This document shows, piece after piece, positions 34,938 through 43,046 of a stretch of 64,000 nt of DNA. The stretch comes from Senimuribacter intestinalis (GTDB taxonomy: Bacteria; Bacillota; Clostridia; Peptostreptococcales; Anaerovoracaceae): positions 23,091-87,090 of the forward strand of contig CALPCJ010000014.1 in assembly GCA_943192975.1 (NCBI GenBank), read 5' to 3'. Each line of letters begins with the position of its first letter. Position 1 is the stretch's first letter. Position numbers and translations under genes: made by a program. The notes under the pieces are model-generated. The model made no database searches. It saw only the letters and a program-made list of their open reading frames with translations, and was not told where the DNA came from.

Positions 34938-35288
34938 ATGTCGAGCAATATTGAAAAGCTGGGAGAAACCCTGCAGGGGCGGATGCACAGCGTCAGACAG
35001 ACGGGCAAGGGTACGCGGCTGGAACTTGCCCAAATCGGAGCAGGCTGCGCGCTGGTACCGGACGAGTCGCCGGGACCGATTCCAGCAGGGGAATATTCGA
35101 TTTGCAGGACTGTATCGGATCTGGTGATGAAGAAGGGGAAAGTCGTGACGGGCAGTGTGTATATGGAGGATATTCACTATGAAAAACTGAAAGAGGGCGA
35201 CCGGGTGCTGCTGGCGTGGTGCGGCAGTGAGCCAGTGGTCGTCGATTTAATTGCAGGGGAAGGAGAGGATGAAGATGCTGCAGGATGA
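34938..35288 (+). CDS. DUF2577 baseplate protein (XkdR-like)
   Basis: A 116-residue protein from the ATG at 34938, 7 nt after AAAGGAGG. It contains GRMHSVRQTGKGTRLELAQI and LKEGDRVLLAWCGSEPVVVD, the latter an OB-fold-like DUF2577 signature. It sits between hub and XkdS genes as in PBSX. It is probably a small hub or spike-associated protein. Confidence 0.85.
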   Translation: MSSNIEKLGETLQGRMHSVRQTGKGTRLELAQIGAGCALVPDESPGPIPAGEYSICRTVSDLVMKKGKVVTGSVYMEDIHYEKLKEGDRVLLAWCGSEPVVVDLIAGEGEDEDAAG

Positions 35289-35736
35289 ATACTTGTTTCC
35301 GGAGGATCTGGAAGAGTTTGAACCTGACGAAGATGTGACAGAGACAGAAGAAGACGCAGGTTATCTAGCGTCAGTCGCCTTTGAAAAGGACTTTGTCAGG
35401 GACGGCAGAAACCGGGTACAGAGCGCAAGTCCCGTGGATGCGTGGAAGCAGTGGTGCATCAATTGTTTATCTATGGAACGGTATGCAAGCCCGCTGTATT
35501 CCACCGACTTTGGAATCGCCATCACGGAGATTTTAAGGGCGGACACCAGAGAAGAAGCGGAGGCAATGTTTCGGGCGGAAGCCAAAGAAGCGCTGGAAGC
35601 GGACCCTTACGGGAGAACCGACTACGTAGGGGAGGTGACCTTTGACTGGGGTGCAGACAGCGTGGTAGTAACAATAGAAGTGGTTGGCACAGATGGCGCA
35701 ACTATAGATTTAGAAGTGAGTTTAGAAGGCAGGTGA
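35275..35736 (+). CDS. DUF2634 baseplate protein (XkdS-like)
   Basis: A 153-residue protein with an acidic N terminus and the DUF2634 core (NRVQSASPVDAWKQWCINCL). It corresponds to the gp25-like wedge or sheath initiator of contractile tails. The start at 35275 lies 9 nt after AGGAG; 35269 is an alternative. It overlaps the previous gene by 14 nt. Confidence 0.87.
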   Translation: MLQDEYLFPEDLEEFEPDEDVTETEEDAGYLASVAFEKDFVRDGRNRVQSASPVDAWKQWCINCLSMERYASPLYSTDFGIAITEILRADTREEAEAMFRAEAKEALEADPYGRTDYVGEVTFDWGADSVVVTIEVVGTDGATIDLEVSLEGR

Positions 35737-35741
35737 AAAAT

Positions 35742-36893
35742 ATGGCAGAAGAATGGACAATGCCAGAATTTCTGAATAGAGATTTTGAAGATATTATGGA
35801 AGAAATGACTGCGGCGCTGCCGCAGGATATAGATTTGAGTGAAGGAAGTCATCCGTACAATTTGCTGGCACCGACTGCTATGCAGGAGGCATATTTTACC
35901 CAGTATATCATGGCGGAAGCACTGAAACGAATTTTCCCACGGTTTTGTGAAGGGTATTCGGATTATGTAGACTATCATGCTGAGGTCAACGGGATTACGC
36001 GGAAAGCGGCATCTTTTGCGGAGGCAATCCTTGCGGTGACGGGAACAGCAGGTACCGTGATCCCCGCGGAAAGTGTATTTTCTACTGCGGCGATTGGCGA
36101 CGTTCCGGCGGCATCCTTTGTGTCCCAGCAAGAGGCGGTCATCGGAGAAGATGGAACAGTAGAAATAGTCGTGAAAGCGGCAGAAGCCGGCAGCAGCGGC
36201 AATGTGGCTGCCGGGACGATTATCCTGCAGGATTCACCGCTTGAGGGAATTTCCTCTGTACAAAATCCGCAGGCGGCGACCGGCGGTTCCGATGCGGAAA
36301 GTGATGCGGCGCTGATTGGACGCATCACCGAATACGAAAAAATGCAGGGACTTTCTTTCGTGGGCAATGACAGCGATTACAAACGCTGGGCGGAGGAAGT
36401 GCCGGGCACGGGAACAGCTGTGGTGGTACCGCCGACAGAGGATGACGATTCCGGGCTTGTCACCATCGTATTGACAGACAGTCAGGGGAATCCCGCGACG
36501 GAAACCCTGTGCCAGACGGTCTACGATTACATCGTGAGCCCAGAGGATCGGGAGAAGCGGAAAGCGCCGGTCAACGGCGCAGTACTTTCTGTCGTGCCGC
36601 CGGTGCTGATCGAGATTGCCATCGCGGCGGAGGTAAAACTGACAGAGGGCGCCGATCTTGCGGCGGTGAAGGAGGAATTTGTCCGCAATCTGACGGCGTA
36701 CATGGCACAGGTACCGGAAGATAAGGAAGTGCGCTATACCAAGGTTGGCGCGGTATTATCCCAGACCAGCGGGATTGCGGATTACAATTTAGCCTCGCTG
36801 AAGCTCAATGGACAGACCGAAAATATACCGGTGCCGGTCAATGCGTTTCCGAAAATCGTCAGTGAGCAGGTTTCGCTGACAGAAAGGGAATAG
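35742..36893 (+). CDS. Baseplate J-like wedge protein (XkdT-like)
   Basis: A 383-residue Baseplate_J family protein with DIDLSEGSHPYNLLAPTA near the N terminus and ITEYEKMQGLSFVGNDSDYKRW near residue 205. It forms the baseplate wedge that transmits the contraction signal. The ATG at 35742 is preferred over GTG 35733. Confidence 0.92.
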   Translation: MAEEWTMPEFLNRDFEDIMEEMTAALPQDIDLSEGSHPYNLLAPTAMQEAYFTQYIMAEALKRIFPRFCEGYSDYVDYHAEVNGITRKAASFAEAILAVTGTAGTVIPAESVFSTAAIGDVPAASFVSQQEAVIGEDGTVEIVVKAAEAGSSGNVAAGTIILQDSPLEGISSVQNPQAATGGSDAESDAALIGRITEYEKMQGLSFVGNDSDYKRWAEEVPGTGTAVVVPPTEDDDSGLVTIVLTDSQGNPATETLCQTVYDYIVSPEDREKRKAPVNGAVLSVVPPVLIEIAIAAEVKLTEGADLAAVKEEFVRNLTAYMAQVPEDKEVRYTKVGAVLSQTSGIADYNLASLKLNGQTENIPVPVNAFPKIVSEQVSLTERE

Positions 36894-36901
36894 GCGGCAG
36901 G

Positions 36902-37491
36902 ATGGAATATTACAGCAGTGAACAGATTGAAGCAATTTTAAAAAGCGATAAAGCGCGGGAAATTCTCGGCTGGTTTCCGCCGGTGTACAGCGACGCCTAT
37001 GTGTTTCTGTGGCTTTTGGAGGAAATCGGCGAAAGCGTTGAGCGGATGGAGCAGTGGGCGGAAGCCTTTGCAGCTCAGGTCATGCCTCAGTCCGCCACCT
37101 TTACGATTCCCCTCTGGGAAGAGCGGCTTGGGATTTTGCCTGTGAAAAACTGACCCTCGCGCAGCGGAGAAATCAAATTGTAAATCGGCGCAGAACCAGA
37201 GCGCCGATGCCGCCTGCCAAAATCGAAAGTATAATTACAAATCTGACAGGCGTGGAAACGGAAATCAGAGAAAATACAGGAAAAAACAAATTTACTGTCG
37301 TATGCGGCGGCTGTATTCCGCAGGAAATTATGCAGGCGGTGCGGCGTGAACTGAACAAGCTGAAACCGGCGCACTTGATTTATCAGATTGTAACAGAAGT
37401 ACTTCGAGAGGCAGTGGGCAAGCGATATTTAGCGGCAAAAGCCGCAATGATGAAAACCTATGAGATATATGAGATAAAGGAGGGAATTTAA
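36902..37491 (+). CDS. DUF2313 baseplate protein (XkdU-like), apparently frameshifted
   Basis: The first frame (36902-37153) encodes 83 residues ending WEERLGILPVKN and stops at TGA 37153. The rest of the expected protein (LTLAQRRNQIVNRRRTRAPM through 37491) continues in the -1 frame, joining smoothly at GTGAAAAAC (37142-37150). Together they give about 196 residues, the usual XkdU length. Single-base loss, a sequencing error or -1 slippage at the A run could explain it. XkdU connects baseplate and fibre, so a true break should block R-type particle assembly. Confidence 0.8.
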
Positions 37492-37492
37492 C

Positions 37493-38290
37493 ATGGCAAC
37501 ATGGATGCATTTTTGCAGAACACAACAGGGGAAAAACCTGGATTTAAAATTGATGGGCGGGGAAACGCCGCTCGTGATCACAAAAGCAATGTCCGGCGGG
37601 AAGCGAGTCAACGCGGCGCAGCTTTCGACATTGACAGCGCTGCCGTCGGAAATGCAGCAGCTGACCCTTTCAGACAGGCTGATGGATGAAGATGCGGCGC
37701 AGATGACGCTGCCGGTTCTTTTGACCAATGCGGGACTTTCCGAATCTTATCAGATGCATACCCTGGGCATTTATGCCCAAGATCCTGATTTGGGAGAGAT
37801 TCTTTATATGGTGAGCCAGACGGACACAGAAGAGGGAGAAGAAATTCCGGCAGAGGCGCAGCAGCCTGCCTTTTCTATTCAGTGGAATCTCTGCATCAAG
37901 GTCTCGGACGCGGCAAATGTAACCGTGGAAGTGCCTCAGGCAGGTGTTTTAACAGAGAGCGTCGCAGACCTGCGGTATGTAAAACCTGCGCAGCTGACCG
38001 AGGCATTGAGCGAGGCGCTGGCGGACAAGGCGAAAAAGCCGGTGACTGTGCTGACGACCCTTGCCGCTTCCGCATGGAATCAGACAGACAAAACTTATAG
38101 CTTTGAGGCGGATTATCCGGCGGCGTCTTTTGACCTTTCGGTGGAACCGGACAGTACCTGCACCGAGGCGCAGCTTGACACATGGAGCGGCGCCAGAATT
38201 GTGGGAAGCTCTGCCGGGAATGTGTTGAAAGCATATGGCGATGTGCCGGCAGTGGATGTACCAGTAATTTTGGAGGTGAGAGAAAAATGA
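37493..38290 (+). CDS. Tail fibre, proximal part (tail-collar fibre family)
   Basis: A 265-residue protein. The N-terminal 150 residues match phage tail-collar fibre proteins, with KLMGGETPLVITKAMSGGKR and SESYQMHTLGIYAQDPDLGE. The C terminus is a beta-rich segment ending at a short domain. AAAGGAGG precedes the ATG. It attaches to the baseplate and carries the receptor-binding part encoded next. Confidence 0.85.
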   Translation: MATWMHFCRTQQGKNLDLKLMGGETPLVITKAMSGGKRVNAAQLSTLTALPSEMQQLTLSDRLMDEDAAQMTLPVLLTNAGLSESYQMHTLGIYAQDPDLGEILYMVSQTDTEEGEEIPAEAQQPAFSIQWNLCIKVSDAANVTVEVPQAGVLTESVADLRYVKPAQLTEALSEALADKAKKPVTVLTTLAASAWNQTDKTYSFEADYPAASFDLSVEPDSTCTEAQLDTWSGARIVGSSAGNVLKAYGDVPAVDVPVILEVREK

Positions 38291-39150
38291 GTATCAGTGT
38301 GAAGAATGTGGCTAGCAAGGCAAATCCAAACGGAAAGCATTTATGGAAGAAGTACGAAAAGGGCTATGCTGTTGTAAAGCCCGTAGAGCTTATTAGCCGT
38401 TCGCCAGTAGTGGTCAAACTAGAAGTTATAGGAGATACGAAAGCAGTCACGTTGGATAGACTTGACGGATTTCAATTTGGCATCCATGCCAACACTGGCA
38501 TGATTCACATGTTCGCTGTTTTGTCTGGCAAAATTGCTGAGGACTGTGTAAATGGAGGGATGTCTGGTTGCACTTATGATGCTGGCGCACAAACGCTTAC
38601 ACTGCATGCATTTTCAATAACAGACGAAACCGGTGTACTGTCAGAATACACGCCAAAGACGATAGACGTTAAAGAGTTGATAGGCTACGCAGTGTCAGAC
38701 AATGAGACGCAGTACCCGGAAAGTGGTCTGCATACTGATGGGGTGTGGTATGAGTCTTACACGCCATTAATGCCTTTTGGAGCTACAAATATAGAAATCC
38801 AAGAGAAGACATTCGCCAGTCCGAAAGCGGTAAAGGAATTAGGGGATGTTCGGCATAATTTGAATAAAGTCCCAAGGGCTGTTTTTGTAATGTGTTTAGA
38901 ACGTACAGAAATGCTTTATCCATATAGCGCAATGTTTTCATATTGTGTTATCGGACCGAATCAAGGTGACGTTAATAAGCTGGATTCATACAGATCCACA
39001 AGATATATGTATAATGGCGACATGAATAACGTGGTATTGGGACCGTTTAAATGCTATAAAGATAAAGTAGAATTTAGCGGAGGTTCAATAGGCAGTGAAA
39101 ATGTAGTATTCCAAGCGGGAGTAAAATATGCATTTGTATTTGTGGCATAA
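38287..39150 (+). CDS. Putative receptor-binding tail fibre protein
   Basis: A 287-residue protein starting at the ATG 38287, overlapping the previous stop. It is beta-rich with a duplicated look (ITDETGVLSEYTPKTIDVKE, then TNIEIQEKTFASPKAVKEL). Base composition becomes more AT-rich than the upstream baseplate genes, typical of exchanged fibre tips. No known enzymatic motif. Host range determination is inferred. Confidence 0.65.
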   Translation: MSISVKNVASKANPNGKHLWKKYEKGYAVVKPVELISRSPVVVKLEVIGDTKAVTLDRLDGFQFGIHANTGMIHMFAVLSGKIAEDCVNGGMSGCTYDAGAQTLTLHAFSITDETGVLSEYTPKTIDVKELIGYAVSDNETQYPESGLHTDGVWYESYTPLMPFGATNIEIQEKTFASPKAVKELGDVRHNLNKVPRAVFVMCLERTEMLYPYSAMFSYCVIGPNQGDVNKLDSYRSTRYMYNGDMNNVVLGPFKCYKDKVEFSGGSIGSENVVFQAGVKYAFVFVA

Positions 39151-39660
39151 ATGGAGGTAAATATGAGCAAAAAAATTGTTTAAAGAACAAGCCATAGCTT
39201 GAATTGAACAATGATAACCTGCGCAAAATCATGGGCGTTCTTGACGGACTGCCCGGAGGTGTTGACTTAAAGCTGGCAACGCAAGATGTGCAATGATTGG
39301 TGAGATAACAAAAAATGCGGAGGGGCTTTACAAAATGAAGCCATCAGAAGACCCGTGGGCGGAGATGGACTTATTCAGCAAGCGATATCTGCGTTGGCGA
39401 ATAAGTACGTCGCATTATGTTGATTCGCTTATTTTTGACATTAAAACAACTAACAGCGGACTATTTGACGGGAAGGATTATGAGCACTGATGTGTCGGGG
39501 CTAGCGGAGTACCAGTCCAATATCAAGTCCAATGAAGCAAAGTTCGGACTAGAATACATCTCAGGATATCTCAGATATAGTACGGGGCAGAGCACTGGAA
39601 AGATTACCGTTTGTTATAAAGCAGAAATCAAATATAAATGGATCGCTATCACATAAAATC
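39151..39660 (+). pseudogene. Decayed tail-fibre fragments
   Basis: Short frames with stops, including ELNNDNLRKIMGVLDGLPGG (about 39190-39290), 39293-39490 and 39417-39656, none with a full domain. They look like remains of former fibre genes left after exchange. The segment bridges the fibre gene and the gene at 39676. Confidence 0.55.
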
Positions 39661-39675
39661 GAAAGGAGAAAAAGT

Positions 39676-40170
39676 ATGAAATATTTTTATAAAATAGAGA
39701 AAGAAGGAAAGCTGCGGCAGATTGGGGCGCAGTCATTCCCTGCAGATGCAGGGACAGGCCAGACGCAGATAGGAGAATCTGAATACAATGCGTTGCTGGC
39801 TAAAATAAAGGCACATACAGACATTGTTAGGGAGCATTCCGTTCAAGTACTTAGCGGAGAAATGGCGTGGGAAGATATCCCTGATGAATGTTGTGAAGAA
39901 GTCGGAAGTATGGTAGTAGGGCAGTTGGCAAGAAGGGTACATGCTGGAGAGATGAAGATTGAGGATGTGCCAGAAAAATTGAAAGACAAAGTAAATGAAG
40001 AAATCTCAAATTTGCCAAATAATCCGTACGGAATCCCAAACGAAGAATGGGATAGAATCCAGAAAGAAGTGGAGCAGAAAGCTGTTAATAAAGCTGTAGC
40101 GATCGCAAACGGGACTTATATGGATGGTAACATCTGTGAGCACGGTGCGCATGACAAGATAGTTACTTGA
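39676..40170 (+). CDS. Tail-fibre-associated hypothetical protein
   Basis: A 164-residue protein starting MKYFYKIEKEGKLRQIGAQS. The N-terminal part resembles small tail-fibre assembly or XkdX-neighbour proteins. The C-terminal half is helical and charged (EVEQKAVNKAVAIANGTYMD). AAAGGAG precedes the ATG. It ends the contractile module. The 210 nt that follow contain only a promoter. Confidence 0.55.
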   Translation: MKYFYKIEKEGKLRQIGAQSFPADAGTGQTQIGESEYNALLAKIKAHTDIVREHSVQVLSGEMAWEDIPDECCEEVGSMVVGQLARRVHAGEMKIEDVPEKLKDKVNEEISNLPNNPYGIPNEEWDRIQKEVEQKAVNKAVAIANGTYMDGNICEHGAHDKIVT

Positions 40171-40315
40171 TAAATAATGACAGAGTTTAAACAAAAAAGT
40201 CATGTCTTTCTTGCTCTTAAAAACAGCCGGAAGCGTTTAAAAGAATGAAAAGAGACCTAGAAAAACAATATAGACAAATCAAACGCAATTCCCGTATGAT
40301 AGGAAAATATTCCTG

Positions 40316-40343
40316 TTGAAAGGCAACAAAAATGTGATATAAT
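40316..40343 (+). promoter_or_regulatory. Promoter of the zinc-ribbon gene pair
   Basis: TTGAAA (40316-40321) and TATAAT (40338-40343) with a 16-nt spacer. This is a normal vegetative promoter, unlike the late promoters, so these genes may be expressed in the uninduced state. Confidence 0.7.
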
Positions 40344-40385
40344 TTAAAAAGAAAGGGGAAGCGGCAGCTTTAAAGGAGTAACAGT

Positions 40386-40751
40386 ATGTTTTGTATAAAA
40401 TGCGGAGAACGCCTTGTTGAAGGAGCCAGGTTTTGTGCAAGGTGTGGACATCCGGTACAGAGTGTACGAAAAAAGATCGAAGTGTCAGAAGATAAGGAAA
40501 CCTATGTACTGACAGTGTGTAGAACGGATCAGTTTTTTGCGATTAATCCCGCAATCAAGATCGAAATTGACAACAAGGAACATTACGAAGTAAAGAATGG
40601 CTCCAGTGTGCGTATTCCGATTAGTGCAGGTTTGCATCGAATTGTCTTTTCGTTGCCATTTGAGAGTAAGATCATAGATATTCATATTACGCAGGATGCA
40701 TCCGTTGTACTGAAGCTGAATCGTTTGACTGGGGAAATCATCGTGAATTAA
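40386..40751 (+). CDS. Zinc-ribbon protein
   Basis: A 121-residue protein with an N-terminal zinc ribbon (CIKCGERLVEGARFCARCG, two CxxC) and a beta-sandwich-like C-terminal domain. No membrane segment. It has its own sigma-70-like promoter (40316-40343) and AAGGAG. It forms a pair with the next gene, 12 nt away. A moron-type cargo gene between the tail module and lysis cassette; role unknown. Confidence 0.75.
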   Translation: MFCIKCGERLVEGARFCARCGHPVQSVRKKIEVSEDKETYVLTVCRTDQFFAINPAIKIEIDNKEHYEVKNGSSVRIPISAGLHRIVFSLPFESKIIDIHITQDASVVLKLNRLTGEIIVN

Positions 40752-40763
40752 TAGGAGGAAGAA

Positions 40764-41168
40764 ATGTTTTGTTCAAATTGTGGTAAAGAAATGCCGAATG
40801 GTGCAACCTTTTGTCCTGAATGCGGCGCAGAGCATACTACACAGGCGGCAGCACAACAGTATATGCATGTGCAGGAATCAAAGCCGGAAGTAAACACTTA
40901 TATCCCTGAAAATCAGGCAAAGAGTGCGGGGAATAATACGATGTGTGTTGTAGGAATGGTGATTTCCCTGATTTCTCTGTTAATTAATCCGTTTGCCTTG
41001 ATTGGCATCGCAGGAATTGTTGTTTCTGTCATCGGGCTGGTGCAAATCAGTAAAAATCCTGAGAACGGAAAAGCAAAAGCGGTGACGGGTATTGCAGTAG
41101 GCGCAGTTAGTACGATTTATTTCTGTATACAGATTATGTCACTGGCGAACTATACCAGCTATTATTGA
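40764..41168 (+). CDS. Zinc-ribbon membrane protein (DUF4190-like)
   Basis: A 134-residue protein. The N-terminal zinc ribbon CSNCGKEMPNGATFCPECG is followed by a linker and two membrane segments (CVVGMVISLISLLINPFALI and a second after NPENGKAKA), the usual DUF4190 layout. It is co-transcribed with the preceding gene. Possibly alters the envelope of the producing cell; not demonstrated. Confidence 0.8.
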   Translation: MFCSNCGKEMPNGATFCPECGAEHTTQAAAQQYMHVQESKPEVNTYIPENQAKSAGNNTMCVVGMVISLISLLINPFALIGIAGIVVSVIGLVQISKNPENGKAKAVTGIAVGAVSTIYFCIQIMSLANYTSYY

Positions 41169-41255
41169 TCTCTGCAAACGGATCGGAAATACAGGTTTAT
41201 TCTAGCAGATGTAGTTTGTTGTGTAATTTGCGGCATATGAAGAGAATTGTTGAAA

Positions 41256-41302
41256 CTGTGCGCATCAGTACCCTAAAATTATGTTAAAATGTATATAGTC
41301 CA
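41256..41302 (+). promoter_or_regulatory. Late promoter P6
   Basis: TGTGCGCATCAGTACC, then TGTTAAAAT (-10 at 41285-41290), then GTATATAGTCCAA. It is two nt longer than the others and the most diverged. It heads the lysis cassette and, like P5, is followed at once by a terminator. Confidence 0.65.
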
Positions 41303-41310
41303 AAATAGAC

Positions 41311-41335
41311 AAAGCACCCGAAGTGGTGCTTTTTT
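41311..41335 (+). terminator. Terminator directly after P6
   Basis: AAGCACC CGAA GTGGTGCTT followed by TTTT. It lies between P6 and the holin ribosome binding site with no gene between. Confidence 0.85.
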
Positions 41336-41367
41336 CTATGGAAAGAAACGAGAAAGGAGGAAATGAG

Positions 41368-41601
41368 ATGAGAGATTATGTAAAAAAGTGGGCGAAAGCA
41401 GCAGCGGTTCGCGCGGTAAAAACTATGGCGCAGACTGCGGCAGCGACCATTGGAACCAGCGCTGTGCTGGCAGAAGTCGATTGGCAAATGACCGGATCGG
41501 CGGCAGTTTTGGCGGGCATTTTATCGCTGTTGACTAGTGCGGCGGGACTGCCGGAACTTAGTTTGGAACATCAGCCTGCGGAAGAGGAGGCGCTCAAATG
41601 A
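41368..41601 (+). CDS. Phage holin (r1t/SPP1-like)
   Basis: A 77-residue protein with two hydrophobic helices (AAATIGTSAVLAEVDWQMTG region and AAVLAGILSLLTSAAGL) after a basic N terminus. This pattern is typical of small Gram-positive phage holins. AAAGGAGG precedes the ATG at 41368. It should form the membrane lesion that releases tail particles and the amidase. Confidence 0.83.
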   Translation: MRDYVKKWAKAAAVRAVKTMAQTAAATIGTSAVLAEVDWQMTGSAAVLAGILSLLTSAAGLPELSLEHQPAEEEALK

Positions 41602-41915
41602 ATGAAATTCAAGTAACGGTTTCGACGATTCTGGCGCTCTTCGGCGCGCTGGCAGTTGTCGCCGGTGGCGTCAAAGTGATCATGCAGATGTGTTCGCCTT
41701 TTAAACGAATTGCGCAACGAATTACAGAGTGCGAGAAAAGGCTGGACAATCACGATATTTTCCTGGGTAATGACAAACAGGCAATTGCCGATATGAAGGA
41801 AATGGCAAAGGAAAATATGCGGGTGAATCTGGCGCTTTTAAATCACTTTATCGACGGAAACGGCGTTGAGAAGATGAAAGAACTGAGAGAAGAAATTCAG
41901 GACAGGATGTTTTGA
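41598..41915 (+). CDS. XhlA-like lysis-associated membrane protein
   Basis: A 105-residue protein with one N-terminal membrane segment (VSTILALFGALAVVAGGVKV) and a coiled-coil C terminus (RITECEKRLDNHDIFLGNDK). It overlaps the holin stop in ATGA fashion. XhlA in PBSX helps the holin lyse the cell; the same role is likely here, though it could be an antiholin. Confidence 0.7.
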   Translation: MNEIQVTVSTILALFGALAVVAGGVKVIMQMCSPFKRIAQRITECEKRLDNHDIFLGNDKQAIADMKEMAKENMRVNLALLNHFIDGNGVEKMKELREEIQDRMF

Positions 41916-41945
41916 GGGGGGTGACCGTAGAGAAGTAAGGAAACC

Positions 41946-41974
41946 TTGTCCGTAGGAACAAGGCGTGGTATAAT
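41946..41974 (+). promoter_or_regulatory. Toxin promoter, type I TA locus 2
   Basis: TTGTCC and TATAAT with a 17-nt spacer, matching the promoter of locus 1 at 15781-15809. Confidence 0.75.
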
Positions 41975-42030
41975 ACATAAAGTCAAGAGTGAGCCATTAA
42001 AGGCGGCGAACTTTCGGAAAGGACTCCGAT

Positions 42031-42105
42031 ATGACAGACTACGAAATCTTAGTCATTGTACTTATGATTTTGGGGTTAGTCTTGAGGGATAACCACGAAA
42101 AGTAA
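42031..42105 (+). CDS. Small hydrophobic toxin of a type I toxin-antitoxin pair, copy 2
   Basis: A 24-residue peptide, MTDYEILVIVLMILGLVL followed by a charged tail, closely related to copy 1 at 15869. The membrane segment is shortened by a changed C terminus (RDNHEK), so toxicity may be weakened. It lies between the XhlA-like gene and the amidase. The surrounding sequence, including a downstream convergent promoter, is also shared with copy 1. Confidence 0.7.
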   Translation: MTDYEILVIVLMILGLVLRDNHEK

Positions 42106-42109
42106 AAAC

Positions 42110-42215
42110 CGCCCAGGCTAGCCCCCTGAAGCGGTTTTAAATTAAACCTATTTAGAAAGCTTGCTGTCAGGCTTTCTCTTGACACCAATATACCACGAAT
42201 GAAGAGATTATGCAA
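42110..42215 (-). ncRNA. Antisense RNA antitoxin of TA locus 2 (promoter and approximate extent)
   Basis: On the minus strand TTGCAT (42215-42210) and TATATT (42192-42187) have a 17-nt spacer, the same as in locus 1. Transcription would run leftward across the toxin terminator hairpin. The 3' end is not defined. Confidence 0.6.
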
Positions 42216-42268
42216 TAGTCAATTTCACCCTGCGAACTTCGCAGGGCTTTTTATTTGGAGGTACAAAG

Positions 42269-42988
42269 ATGAAACAAAAAGCAGGAATTTTTTGCGGGCA
42301 CGGCAAATCTCAGGACGGCTCCTGGGACTGCGGCACCGTATATAAAGATGAAGATGAAGCGGCACTGATGCTGCCGATGACAAAGGCGTTTGCAAAGTAC
42401 ATGCGCAGTGCCGGTATTACGGTTGTGACTGACGCGGACAGCGACAACAACATGAACATGATTGCTCAGGTGGCGAAAGCAAACCGGGAAAAGACGGAGG
42501 TATTTATTTCTCTGCACTGTGATTACTACAAAGCGCCGTCCGGCACCATGCCGCTGTATGTCTCGAAAGAGGGCAAGAAACTGGCGAAATGTCTCAATGA
42601 CGCAGTGATGGAACGCATGGGCATGAAGACCAGAGGACTGACAAAGAGAACGGACTTGTATGAACTGACGGCTACCGATATGCCGGCGTGCATTTTTGAA
42701 ACTGGCTCCATCAAGGCAGACCTGAAAAGGCTGAAAGACGCGAAAGATTACGGTTTCGCGCTGGCGATGGGATTATGTCAGTATCTGGGCGTTGACATGG
42801 TTTTTGACGTAAAGACAAGAGGCAAGCTGATTGTACGCAAAACCTCTTTGCTTGCGTCGCCGAAACTGCGTTATTTAGAGAGGGACAAGACCTATAGAAT
42901 TATCAAAACCAATAAGAAGGGCACCAGAGGAAAGCTGGCGCAGGGCGGCTGGATTACCATTACTGACAAGTATGTCAAAATTTTATAG
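42269..42988 (+). CDS. N-acetylmuramoyl-L-alanine amidase (endolysin)
   Basis: A 239-residue endolysin. Residues 1-175 form an Amidase_3 domain, with zinc-ligand motifs FCGHGKSQDG (His near residue 11), the second ligand Glu near residue 30 and SLHCDYY (His near residue 87), and the catalytic Glu in FETGSI. Residues 180-239 resemble a bacterial SH3-type wall-binding domain. It cuts the amide between MurNAc and the stem peptide. It serves both tail modules, as only one lysis cassette is present. TTGGAGG precedes the ATG. Confidence 0.93.
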   Translation: MKQKAGIFCGHGKSQDGSWDCGTVYKDEDEAALMLPMTKAFAKYMRSAGITVVTDADSDNNMNMIAQVAKANREKTEVFISLHCDYYKAPSGTMPLYVSKEGKKLAKCLNDAVMERMGMKTRGLTKRTDLYELTATDMPACIFETGSIKADLKRLKDAKDYGFALAMGLCQYLGVDMVFDVKTRGKLIVRKTSLLASPKLRYLERDKTYRIIKTNKKGTRGKLAQGGWITITDKYVKIL

Positions 42989-43001
42989 AGACGGCGCAAG
43001 A

Positions 43002-43046
43002 GTGTGCATCGGGTACATAAAAAAGTGCTACACTGTACAGGGTAAA
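43002..43046 (+). promoter_or_regulatory. Late promoter P7
   Basis: TGTGCATCGGGTACATAAA (identical to P1 over this stretch), then extended -10 TGCTACACT (43029-43034), then GTACAGGGTAA. It heads the non-contractile tail module. Confidence 0.75.
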
